From Parasphingorhabdus litoris DSM 22379 (GTDB lineage Bacteria; Pseudomonadota; Alphaproteobacteria; Sphingomonadales; Sphingomonadaceae), in NCBI RefSeq assembly GCF_020906275.1, contig NZ_CP086727.1, positions 3,155,001 through 3,219,000 of the forward strand: a stretch of DNA of 64,000 nt. The letters run 5' to 3'. A program made the translations under genes and the position numbers. Under the pieces are notes generated by a model. That model did not search any database and was not told where the DNA came from. It was given only the letters and a program-made list of their open reading frames with translations. This document shows positions 43,942 to 51,955 of the stretch, piece by piece (the first letter of the stretch is position 1; every line of letters starts with the position of its first letter).

Positions 43942-44748
43942 ATGACTTATATTGCTCGGGTGATAATTGTTTTGACAACATCAAGTGCTCTTACTTTTTT
44001 ACCATCTACAGCGATATCGGCAAAAGCTCCTGATGAAATCAGGGATGTTGTTGGTTCCCCTATTGGCCAAGGCGAGAGACTTTTGCGCTCGCGGGGCTAT
44101 ATCCATATTGATTCTTCAAGAGGCGATGACCAGCATTGGTCCTATTGGTGGAACGGTAGGAAGAAGCATTGCATCTCGGCAATAACAATCGATGGAGCTT
44201 TCCGTTCCATCGATAAAACATCTTCATCAGATTGCGGTCACAAAAATAGCGGTTCGGGCGCTGCTGTTGCGATTGGTGCTGCAGCCTTAATTGGTGCACT
44301 GGCTCTATCTCATAAATCACATCATCATAGCGACGGGAAGCACAGCTCATCTCATCAATGGGAGGCTGACCATGAGCGCGGATATCGCGACGGCCTGTAT
44401 AACCAAGCCTATCACAACTACTCGCGTTCGGATGCATATTCTCAGGGATATGCAGCGGGCGTTCAACAGAGAAATCATAATACTTCCTATCGGCCCGGCT
44501 ATGGCGGCGGCGGGGGCTATAGAGAGCACGTTAATGTCAACAATCTGGTGGGCCAACTTAATGTTGCGGCAACACGGACATTGACCGGACGCTATGGCTT
44601 CGTTCTGAAAGACAAATATAGCGCAGGCAATGGAGATGGTCATTATTCGATCTATTGGCGCAAGCCATCCAAACAATGTATTTCTGTCCATACGCGCAGT
44701 GGAACGGTTCGCGACATAAGCTCGATGCGCAAACGAAACTGTCGATAG
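43942..44748 (+). CDS. Secreted protein with two copies of a Tyr/Trp/Cys module around a Gly/Ala-rich segment
   Basis: 268 residues. A signal peptide (MTYIARVIIVLTTSSALTFLPSTAISA) precedes module 1 (RSRGYIHIDS.. DDQHWSYWWNGRKKHCISAITIDGAFRSIDKTSSSDC, about 49-98). A hydrophobic Gly/Ala stretch (GSGAAVAIGAAALIGALALSH) and a His/Ser/Tyr-rich linker follow. Module 2 (GRYGFVLKDK.. GHYSIYWRKPSKQCISVHTRSGTVRDISSMRKRNC) ends the protein. Both modules share YWxx..KxCIS and a closing Cys, so the protein arose by internal duplication and each copy probably has a disulfide. No characterised family is recognised. AGGGGA lies before the ATG. Confidence 0.7.
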   Translation: MTYIARVIIVLTTSSALTFLPSTAISAKAPDEIRDVVGSPIGQGERLLRSRGYIHIDSSRGDDQHWSYWWNGRKKHCISAITIDGAFRSIDKTSSSDCGHKNSGSGAAVAIGAAALIGALALSHKSHHHSDGKHSSSHQWEADHERGYRDGLYNQAYHNYSRSDAYSQGYAAGVQQRNHNTSYRPGYGGGGGYREHVNVNNLVGQLNVAATRTLTGRYGFVLKDKYSAGNGDGHYSIYWRKPSKQCISVHTRSGTVRDISSMRKRNCR

Positions 44749-44766
44749 AAGCCAGATCGTAATTGA

Positions 44767-45045
44767 GTGAACAAGCTTCTCGTCTTTTGCTATTGGATTT
44801 TCATGCTGGCTTATGTTGGTGCCGCAGCAATTTTTGTGACCGGCACTCTGGGGCTTTTCGGTCAAAGCAAAGACCCGATTTCTGGAATTTTCCTTCTGCC
44901 TTTGGGGTTGCCCTGGAATCTAACGTCTCAGTTTTTTGCCGAATCTCTTGATCAATGGATAGTCATTTTTGCGCCGCTGATTAACTTATTGATATTGTGG
45001 CAGTCCGTTAAACTAACAAAGAAAAAACCAGTTGACGATTTATGA
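44767..45045 (+). CDS. Small two- or three-helix membrane protein
   Basis: 92 residues with a GTG start (no strong ribosome-binding site). Helices at about 3-28 (LLVFCYWIFMLAYVGAAAIF) and 64-84 (QWIVIFAPLINLLILWQSV), with a middle hydrophobic stretch (IFLLPLGLPWNL). A lysine-rich C-terminus (KLTKKKPVDDL) points to the cytoplasm. It follows the duplicated-module protein gene by 18 bp and is probably co-transcribed. Unknown function. Confidence 0.6.
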   Translation: MNKLLVFCYWIFMLAYVGAAAIFVTGTLGLFGQSKDPISGIFLLPLGLPWNLTSQFFAESLDQWIVIFAPLINLLILWQSVKLTKKKPVDDL

Positions 45046-45103
45046 CTTTTGAGCGGCTGCAAATTGTAGCTGATAATATAACTGGAATTTGGGGATAATG
45101 ATC

Positions 45104-45460
45104 ATGATTGATGCATTGAAATATGGATTTGCGAACTATTTCAACTTTTCTGGGAAAACGGGTCGATCAACCTTTTGGTATTGGATTCTCGCGACTGTAT
45201 TAATATCAATTTTGCTGCAGATTACCGATTTTTTTATAGTAGCTCCTGGGTTAGGCGTGCCGACTGAAGGCGTTGGTGCATCGCAACCCCTAACTTGGCT
45301 TTATTCATTGGTGATATTGATTCCGACTATTGCAATGGGCATTCGCAGACTGCGCGATGCTGGCAAACCCGGTTGGCTTATTTTATTAGGCCTAATTCCA
45401 CTTGTTGGAACATTGGTGTTGATCTACTTTTTTGTACAACCTTCTGAGGGAAGCGAATGA
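45104..45460 (+). CDS. DUF805 family membrane protein
   Basis: 118 residues from the ATG at 45104, about 8 bases after GGGG. The N-terminal LKYGFANYFNFSGKTGRSTFWYWILA is the DUF805 signature (FxGRxxRxxYW). Three to four helices follow, with PTIAMGIRRLRDAGKPGWLILLGLIPLVG carrying the conserved RRLxDxGxxGW. The family is widespread and uncharacterised (E. coli YhaH/YhaI). It may share a transcript with the preceding small membrane-protein gene. Confidence 0.88.
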   Translation: MIDALKYGFANYFNFSGKTGRSTFWYWILATVLISILLQITDFFIVAPGLGVPTEGVGASQPLTWLYSLVILIPTIAMGIRRLRDAGKPGWLILLGLIPLVGTLVLIYFFVQPSEGSE

Positions 45461-45515
45461 ATTTTCGATTATGAAAACCAATCATCTGTAAAACTGCAAT
45501 TTGAGAGGACCAACT

Positions 45516-45911
45516 ATGAAATTTTATGGAATATCTGCTGCATCGGTTCTCTGTCTTGCCGGTTGTACCTCTGAACCAAGTCAAGAAGCTGCAGTTGATG
45601 CAGAGACCTCTGATGCCGTTACCGATGCTCGATCCGATCTTGACGCAGATGCACAAAGCGAAACAGAGGGCGATTTTGATGCCGCGAGCATAGCTGCAGC
45701 CCAAGTCTGCCATGATCATGTTTGGTACAATATCGAGAAATTCAAAGATTTGCCAAATGCCGCTATTTCCGCTTTTCCATCTTCAGAAACAGACGGGGAA
45801 TATGTAATCAATTGGAATGTCAGCTGGGACGATCCCGAGATCAAAGCGGCCGGCACTTGTTTGGTTAAAGATGATCAAGTCTCGGGCTTTGAAGACTATA
45901 CCGAAAAGTAG
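45516..45911 (+). CDS. Small lipoprotein, unknown function
   Basis: 131 residues from the ATG at 45516, preceded by GAGAGGA at a seven-base spacing. A lipobox LAGC ends the signal (MKFYGISAASVLCLAGC). An acidic Asp/Glu/Ala/Ser linker (about 18-55) precedes a compact domain of about 75 residues with two Cys (AAQVCHDHVWYN.. AAGTCLVKDDQVSGFEDY). No family is recognised. It lies 55 bp after the DUF805 gene. Confidence 0.7.
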   Translation: MKFYGISAASVLCLAGCTSEPSQEAAVDAETSDAVTDARSDLDADAQSETEGDFDAASIAAAQVCHDHVWYNIEKFKDLPNAAISAFPSSETDGEYVINWNVSWDDPEIKAAGTCLVKDDQVSGFEDYTEK

Positions 45912-46003
45912 ATATCAATGGTGGTGCAAAGTGACTGGTTACCGCCAACGGTCATTCCACAACCTCGCGTGGGTAAAAAAGCGATATAGGAATTAAGTTG
46001 CCG

Positions 46004-48664
46004 TTATTCGTCTAGCGCTTCAAATTCCGGAAGCTTGATCCCCACTACAACAACATGGCCCAATACTTGTCTTTGCGCTAAAATCTGGTTGGCATCTATT
46101 GCAGCTTCAGTTTCTCCCAACAAATTTCCATGCTCCAAGCTATTATGCGTGGTTTGAATAAGAGGCGTCTGGTTATTGCCCAATGCGGGCGGTGTCGGCG
46201 CTTGAACATAGTTGGGACCGCGATATTCTATTCTACCGGCGACATTGGGCGTCAATGATCCGTTAGCCAAAATCAGTCCGGTTTCATAAAGTTTCAGAAC
46301 ATCGACATTTGTAAGAAACTGTCCGGTGAACAAAGAATAATAGGTTGATCTTCCCCCAGGGTTGGTCGTCAGATTTGCTATGTCCAATCCTGGCGGCACG
46401 GGCGCCGTGACATTGGGTGATTGCGGTGTCTGCGCATTGCCCAAAGTGGGCGGTGTCGGCGCTTGAACATAGTTGGGACCGCGATATTCTATTCTACCGG
46501 CGACATTGGGCGTCAATGATCCATTAGCCAAAATCAGTCCGGTTTCATAAAGTTTCAGAACCTCAACATTTGTAAGAAACTGTCCGGTGGGCAAAGAATA
46601 ATAGGTTGATCTTCCCCCAGGGTTGGCCGTCAGATTTGCTATGTCCAATCCTGGCGGTGTACCGATAACCGGGGCAATCGGAATCTGATTGTTTCCCAGA
46701 TTTGCAGGCTCGGGCGCATTGTTCCCTCGCATGGGTGGCGTCTGGTTATTGGCCAATTGTGGCGGCACGGGCGCCGTGACATTGGGTGATTGTGGTGTCT
46801 GCGCATTGCCCAAAGTGGGCGGTGTCGGCGCTTGAACATAGTTGGGACCGCGATTTTCAAAATTCCCAGCTATTGCAGGTGCAAATATTCCATTCGTCGA
46901 AATCAGACCAGCCTTATGCATAGCTAAGGCGGTTTGGTTGTCGATGTATTTGCTTCCAAGGGTGGAATAAAAGATCGAGCTTCCGGTTGGGTTGGTCGTT
47001 GCAAGTCCAGCAAAATCTATGGGTGCTGGTGTGCCTAAAATAGGCGTAGGCGGCACAAAAATATTTTGTGCGCTTGGAGGACGAGAAAACTTAGTTGCCG
47101 TCGGCGTCTGGTTACCTCCGAGATTTGGCGGCACAGGTGCTGTGATATCGGGTGTCGGCGGTGTTTGTGAGATGCCGAAGTTTGGTGGTGTCGGAGCTTG
47201 CACCATAGGCACAGGCGGCGTCTGGTTACTGGCCAATTGTGGCGGCACAGGCGCTGAAACATTGGGAGATTGCGGTGTTTGCGCATTGCCCAAAGCGGGC
47301 GGTGTCGGAGCCTGAAAATAGTTTGGACCATGGTTTTCAAGCTCTCCAGCCAAAGACGGTGCAAGAGTTCCGTTCGTCGAAATTAAACCCACTTCATGCA
47401 ATTGCAACGCACCTTTATTACTGAGGTACTTGGATCCCTGCACAGAATAAAAGATCGAAGCCCCAGTAGGATTGGCTGCAGCAAGTCCGGCAAAATCTAT
47501 GGGTGCTGGTGTGCCCAAAATCGGGGTCAGCGGTGTGAAGTTATTTTGTGCAGTCGGTGGATGGCGAAATTTTGTTGCCGTCGGAATCTGATTACCTCCG
47601 AGATTTGGCGGCACGGGTGCAGTGATATTGGGGAAAGGCGGTGTCTGATTGTTGGTCAACTGGGGCGGCACGGGTGCATTAATATTGGGGGTTGGCGGCG
47701 TTTGCGCTATGCCCAGTTCTGGCGGCGTCGGGGCTTGAACAACAGGCAGTGGCGGCGTCTCGTTATTGGTTAACTGAGGCGGCACGGGCGCTGAAACATT
47801 GGGCGTTGGCGGTGTCTGCGCTATGCCCAAATTTGGCGGTGTCGGGGCTTGAAAATAGTTCGGACCGCGATTCTCTAGATCTCCGGCTATTGACGGCGCA
47901 AATGTTCCGTTCGCCGAAATTAGACCGGCTTGATGCAACTGTAACGCATCTTTATTGCTGAGATATCTGCTCCCCTGCACAGAATAGAAACTCGAGACAC
48001 CAGTAGGATTGGCTGCAGCAAGTCCGGCAAAATCTATGGGTGCAGGCGTGCCTAAAATCGGGGTAGGTGGCGTGAAGTTATTTTGTTGAGTCGGTGGACG
48101 GGAATATCGGGGTACCTGTGGTGTCGCAGATGGTCGACCGACCGTGATGATGCTTTCCGCCCCTTTTGCAACTGATCCATCGGGTAGAATTAGACCGGCT
48201 CTGTATAATTGCGCGACTACGCTGTTCGTTATGAATCGGTCAGCCTTCGTGGAAAAATAGGGAGATTGGCCATTAGGGGCATCGCGTCCTATAAGCGCAA
48301 AGTTTATTCCCGGCGTTACGGGCCCTGTTGCACTGGGTACCAAACCAATTTTATGAGTTCCACGAACTGCCAAAGACTGTTTCAGCTTCTCTAGCTTTAT
48401 CGGCGGATGCGCTGCTCCAAATTTTGCTGACGATGATTCTTTTTTGGTAGAACCCAATGTGCTGCCCAATGAATTGATGCCATGTGCACTGCTGTGACCG
48501 TGCTTTTTTCCGTGATGAGCATTAGATGCACGATCTTGTTTATCCTTTTTATCATCCTGATCCGCAGCTGGACTTGATTGTGCAACCGCTGGAATTGCGC
48601 CGCCGATGGTCATAGCTGACAAAGCAATAAGGCTTGCAGTTGCGATACCGATTTTTTTGTTCAT
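46004..48664 (-). CDS. Proline-rich modular exoprotein, candidate substrate of the neighbouring TpsB
   Basis: 886 residues from the ATG at 48664, which gives a clean signal peptide (MNKKIGIATASLIALSAMTIGGAIPAVAQ). After a Lys/His/Ser-rich segment (about 32-85) come six modules of about 45 residues, starting near 130, 220, 399, 575, 700 and 790. Each begins [NA]-P-[NTG]-G-x-S-x-[FY]-[FY]-S and continues with a pattern like LSNKDALQLHQAGLISANG. The linkers are Pro/Thr/Asn-rich (QAPTPPxLGxxQTP, APVPPQL). No Cys is seen. No classic TPS or haemagglutinin beta-helix domain is seen, though the NPxG starts recall the NPNG motif of TPS domains. The gene follows tpsB-type by 29 bp. Function unknown: a surface or released adhesin-like protein is the best guess. 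Confidence 0.75.
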   Translation of the reverse strand: MNKKIGIATASLIALSAMTIGGAIPAVAQSSPAADQDDKKDKQDRASNAHHGKKHGHSSAHGINSLGSTLGSTKKESSSAKFGAAHPPIKLEKLKQSLAVRGTHKIGLVPSATGPVTPGINFALIGRDAPNGQSPYFSTKADRFITNSVVAQLYRAGLILPDGSVAKGAESIITVGRPSATPQVPRYSRPPTQQNNFTPPTPILGTPAPIDFAGLAAANPTGVSSFYSVQGSRYLSNKDALQLHQAGLISANGTFAPSIAGDLENRGPNYFQAPTPPNLGIAQTPPTPNVSAPVPPQLTNNETPPLPVVQAPTPPELGIAQTPPTPNINAPVPPQLTNNQTPPFPNITAPVPPNLGGNQIPTATKFRHPPTAQNNFTPLTPILGTPAPIDFAGLAAANPTGASIFYSVQGSKYLSNKGALQLHEVGLISTNGTLAPSLAGELENHGPNYFQAPTPPALGNAQTPQSPNVSAPVPPQLASNQTPPVPMVQAPTPPNFGISQTPPTPDITAPVPPNLGGNQTPTATKFSRPPSAQNIFVPPTPILGTPAPIDFAGLATTNPTGSSIFYSTLGSKYIDNQTALAMHKAGLISTNGIFAPAIAGNFENRGPNYVQAPTPPTLGNAQTPQSPNVTAPVPPQLANNQTPPMRGNNAPEPANLGNNQIPIAPVIGTPPGLDIANLTANPGGRSTYYSLPTGQFLTNVEVLKLYETGLILANGSLTPNVAGRIEYRGPNYVQAPTPPTLGNAQTPQSPNVTAPVPPGLDIANLTTNPGGRSTYYSLFTGQFLTNVDVLKLYETGLILANGSLTPNVAGRIEYRGPNYVQAPTPPALGNNQTPLIQTTHNSLEHGNLLGETEAAIDANQILAQRQVLGHVVVVGIKLPEFEALDE
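46187..46396. repeat. Direct repeat within the modular exoprotein gene, copy A
   Basis: This 210-bp segment is nearly identical, without gaps, to 46448-46657 (offset 261 bp). Only a handful of substitutions are seen. It encodes the last module of the protein and marks a recent tandem duplication of one module plus linker. Confidence 0.9.
46448..46657. repeat. Direct repeat within the modular exoprotein gene, copy B
   Basis: Partner of the segment at 46187-46396. It encodes the fifth module. Older modules upstream in the protein are more diverged, so the array appears to grow by duplication. Confidence 0.9.
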
Positions 48665-48693
48665 GGTCGTTCTATCCCTCACGCTCGGAATGC

Positions 48694-50523
48694 TCAAAAT
48701 CGAAAAATCGACTGTATCCAAAACCGTACGTCACTGTCCGAAAAGTCACGATTTTCGCCGGTCACCGGATTCCGGGTTGGGCTTTCTTTCAGTTGCCAGC
48801 CAACCATTGCCCGAATAATTTGCTTGTTATTCCAATTCTGGTTCAATCCTAGCCCAACACTGCTCAGCGAGAATGAATTCTCAATCAGTGGATTACCCGG
48901 TTGCGAACTGGCAAATGGGTCTTCGCGCAATATGATCTTTCCTATAGCAAAATTTGTGGCAACCTGAAAGTGGCCACCCCAGGGCGCATTGTGAATATCA
49001 TATCGAATATCAAAATGTGCAACGACACCGGAATCACCGTAAACTTCTCCCAGTGGATAGCCCGTCAGGTTTTGCGGACCACCGAGGGAAATCTGTTGCG
49101 AGGAATCGAGATTACCCGTTGCTTTTTGTGCGCTGAGTGAAACCAATGCAGACCAGTTCCCTGCTAGACGCTGAAGGCGTGAAACACTTGCATTGAACCG
49201 AAGGAAATCTCCCTGTGTTCTTGCCGTCAGTGTGTCAATCAATGCGGCAGTTGGGACGCCATCTAGATCGACTGAACCGGCTGTTGCCCCAAAGGAATAG
49301 TTTGTTGAGCCGCCCCCGCCAAACTGATCAAGATTGTTTCCCGCAAGAACGGCCGTCACCAGGTCCAGTTTCCGTTCAGAAAATTTCACTCCAAGCTCTT
49401 CATCTTCGAGCGACAGATGCTCAAACTCGATAGAAGCACCCAGATTGTTGCTGCGGCTGCGAATTATGGGATAACTAAGAGATGCCCGAATGTTAAACGC
49501 ATCACCTTCTGGTCTCAGAGCGCGAAACTCATTTTCCAGTTCATAGTGCAAATTGCTAACCGAAATAGCGCCTCTTAGACCTGAATAACCGATCGGTAAG
49601 GACAGCTCACCAAATCCGTAAAAAGAAGTGTCGCCTGTAGTAACAAACCGAGCACGTAACCGCTCACCATTGCCGGTAGGGCTGTTAACATCAAAACCAA
49701 AAGAAAATTTATTCTTACCAGTACCGGCGCTGCCGAAATTATTATATGCGACATAGCCGGTAAATTGCTGCGTGCGTTCAGCCCTGGCTACATAGCGCCC
49801 GCCACCAGTTTGGGTACCAGGCAATATGACAGCGCTTGCCGAAACACCTGGGGTATCTCGCAAAAGTAGCAAAGCGCGATCGACCGTTTCTTCGTTAAAG
49901 ACTTCACCGGGCTTTAGTGCATTCCTGACAATCTTGTCCGCATAGTTCTGGTTCAACCCTGTTCCGACCACGTCGACCAAGACACCATCGGGCTCCAGAA
50001 ACCCTTCAACCACGCGAAGATTAACCACCCCATCCTTAATGAAATGCGGAGGCACAAGAACAGTCGCAGTAAGATAGCCTTTTGAACGGTAATGGGCCGT
50101 CAGCGTATCAACCGCTTGTTGCAACTCACCCATAGTAATCTCACGCCCAGAAAAAGGGGCAAGAACAGCCTGAATGTCGGCCAACGATAATTTGGTGTTC
50201 CCAGTTATATTGTAATTCGCAATATAAACAGATTCACCGCTCAGCTGTGTTTCGGAGCCTAGATCATTTGGACTAGGAACTCCTTCGTCGTTGTCGCGCG
50301 GAGGAAGCGTTAAATCATCCCGTTCAGTTTCCTGGAGAATTGACCCTGAATCCGGTGTCGTTTGAGCATTGACTGGATTGATCAAACCCATCGCCGAAGC
50401 TGCCAACAAAAGGGCAATAAAATTGGGGCATCGTCTCTCATGAAAGAAGATGTTTCCAGACACAGTTGCCAGCAAAAAACGCTTGTTATTTTTTGCTTGA
50501 GAATGCTGCGCCACGTCAAACAT
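48694..50523 (-). CDS. TpsB/ShlB/FhaC-family outer-membrane secretion protein
   Basis: 609 residues. A long signal region with the hydrophobic core FIALLLAASAMGLINPVNAQ (about 36-54) begins after a charged extension. Two POTRA domains follow (about 90-240: YIANYNITGNTKLSLADIQAVLAPF, then VNLRVVEGFLEPDGVLVDVVG), with linker TPGVSASAVILPGTQTGGGRYVA. The C-terminal 16-strand barrel carries LGGPQNLTGYPLGEVYGDSG, the position of the conserved VRGY motif in FhaC, and ends WIQSIFRF with a terminal Phe. It exports a partner exoprotein across the outer membrane; the modular protein gene 29 bp downstream is the natural candidate. Confidence 0.93.
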   Translation of the reverse strand: MFDVAQHSQAKNNKRFLLATVSGNIFFHERRCPNFIALLLAASAMGLINPVNAQTTPDSGSILQETERDDLTLPPRDNDEGVPSPNDLGSETQLSGESVYIANYNITGNTKLSLADIQAVLAPFSGREITMGELQQAVDTLTAHYRSKGYLTATVLVPPHFIKDGVVNLRVVEGFLEPDGVLVDVVGTGLNQNYADKIVRNALKPGEVFNEETVDRALLLLRDTPGVSASAVILPGTQTGGGRYVARAERTQQFTGYVAYNNFGSAGTGKNKFSFGFDVNSPTGNGERLRARFVTTGDTSFYGFGELSLPIGYSGLRGAISVSNLHYELENEFRALRPEGDAFNIRASLSYPIIRSRSNNLGASIEFEHLSLEDEELGVKFSERKLDLVTAVLAGNNLDQFGGGGSTNYSFGATAGSVDLDGVPTAALIDTLTARTQGDFLRFNASVSRLQRLAGNWSALVSLSAQKATGNLDSSQQISLGGPQNLTGYPLGEVYGDSGVVAHFDIRYDIHNAPWGGHFQVATNFAIGKIILREDPFASSQPGNPLIENSFSLSSVGLGLNQNWNNKQIIRAMVGWQLKESPTRNPVTGENRDFSDSDVRFWIQSIFRF

Positions 50524-51277
50524 AAGACCCCACCCTATCCATTATTGATCCATCAAAACAAATGCCTATCAATATTTACTAGCCTGTAAATATATACATA
50601 TATTGATGGTTAGCAATGTTTCGCCGAATTTTAACATTGTTGGCCAGCAGCTCGGACATCAAAGTTCTTGAAATCCGATACCCAATAATTTGCAACATCT
50701 GGAACGCACCTGAACGCGAACACAATCGACCTTCATCGAACAAGCGATCGCGAACTTGAATCCCGATACTAAGGCGTGCAGTTCCGATGCAAGATTGAAC
50801 CGCTCGTTTTATGTCCGCATTTGGGATAAAGCGGAAACCGGAAACCGAAGCGCAAAGCGGTCATTCCCGAGTAGCTCCAATCGCCATCAACAGGATTTCT
50901 ATCTGGTTGGCTTGATCAATCAGGTCGTCCAGCGGTTTCAACACTCAGATTGATCACTCGCGCTATGTTGGCCACGCACAGCCGATACATGCGCATCTTC
51001 CAAACGCGCTGTCACAAGAGTGAATAACCCCGATCGCGCTTTTCAGGGATCGATTTCATCCAATTTGATCATGCCTCAATTAACGCTCATCCAGCGCTAG
51101 AAGCCCACATGTAGCTTTGACATCTTTGTGAACTTTCGACTGGACTTCGATGCTGTTCCGAGCATTGCTGCTGTTGCCGAACACGACTGATGTGGACCGC
51201 CGCCGCGCCCTTGAGGTCATCCGCGGCTTGGGTCAGTGGAAGCGCTGGATAACCCAGCGCCAAACTGGAGACCCGAC
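50524..51277. other. 0.75-kb gap between the TpsB gene and the recombinase module
   Basis: No convincing gene is present; short frames here (for example 50756-50953) have no ribosome-binding site or recognisable family. The part near 50524-50620 is AT-rich and likely holds the tpsB promoter. A decayed repeat lies at 50811-50868. The left boundary of the mobile module is probably inside this gap, but no copy of the tRNA-Thr end was found to mark it. Confidence 0.5.
50811..50868. repeat. Decayed intergenic repeat element, copy 3
   Basis: ATGTCCGCATTTGGG at the start and GCGCAAAGCGGTCATT at the end give imperfect inverted ends (ATGTCCGC versus the complement of GCGGTCAT, 7 of 8). Similar to the copies at 39691 and 43501. 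Confidence 0.4.
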
Positions 51278-51508
51278 ATGGCAACGTCCAAACCCAAGAC
51301 CAAATCTGCAAAAGTCATCGCGCTGCTTGTTCGAGGCAATGGTTCGAGCATCAATGAGATCGGCAAAGCCACAAACTGGAAACCGCATAGCATTCGCGCT
51401 TTTCTTACCGGTCTCCGAAAGAGAAGCTATCTGGTTGTACGCGAACAGCATCGAGACGATGAAACAGTCTATCGGATTGCTGAGCAGTCAGAGGCAAGAG
51501 CATCGTGA
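51278..51508 (+). CDS. DUF3489 domain protein
   Basis: 76 residues from the ATG at 51278, with GGAG seven bases upstream. It is a small winged-helix-like protein: TKSAKVIALLVRGNGSSINEIGKATNWKPHSIRAFLTGLRKRSYLVVREQ covers the DUF3489 domain with its W-x-x-H-S-[IV]-R-[GA]-F signature. It is a constant partner of DUF2924 and serine recombinase genes in alphaproteobacterial mobile modules and may regulate or assist recombination. The stop overlaps the next start by 4 bp (GTGA). Confidence 0.88.
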   Translation: MATSKPKTKSAKVIALLVRGNGSSINEIGKATNWKPHSIRAFLTGLRKRSYLVVREQHRDDETVYRIAEQSEARAS

Positions 51509-51894
51509 CCGTGCTCGACAAACAGCTGGCAGCATTGAAGACAATGCCTCCTGCCCAACTTCGCGCGATGTGGCAGGATGTCTATCGCCGCCCTGCGCCG
51601 GATGTCAGCCCAGATTTGCTCCGGTGCAGGATTGCCCACCGCTTGCAAGAACGTACGCGCGGTAAGCTGCAGCTTCCAACTTTGCGAGAAATCGACCGGA
51701 TCACCGGACAGCTGATCAGAAGCGGAAGGATCGGGACCAGAACGCAAATCGCGCTCAAGGTTGGCACAAGGTTAACCCGCAGCTGGCAGGGCAGAAATTA
51801 TCATGTTCTCGTTTGTGATGAAGGCTTTGAGTATGAGGGGCGCCAATACAACAGCCTTTCCCAGATAGCTGAAGAAATCACTGGAGCGCACTGA
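51505..51894 (+). CDS. DUF2924 domain protein
   Basis: 129 residues with a GTG start overlapping the DUF3489 stop. Landmarks of DUF2924 are LRAMWQDVYRRPAPDVSPDLLRCRIAHRLQER in the N-terminal half and GTRLTRSWQGRNYHVLVCDEGFEYEGRQYNSLSQIAEEITGAH at the C-terminus, a DNA-binding-like domain resembling phage/recombinase accessory proteins. Part of the DUF3489-DUF2924-recombinase module; the recombinase start lies 61 bp downstream. Confidence 0.9.
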   Translation: MTVLDKQLAALKTMPPAQLRAMWQDVYRRPAPDVSPDLLRCRIAHRLQERTRGKLQLPTLREIDRITGQLIRSGRIGTRTQIALKVGTRLTRSWQGRNYHVLVCDEGFEYEGRQYNSLSQIAEEITGAH

Positions 51895-51955
51895 TCAGGG
51901 CCTCGGTTCTTTGGTCTTCGAAAGCGAAGTGAATACAAACCAAAAGCGGTCAACA

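Noticed and set aside
46004..48664. CRISPR-like or tandem-repeat array
   Set aside because: The periodic DNA is explained by protein modules in a single long frame; there are no short direct repeats with unique spacers.
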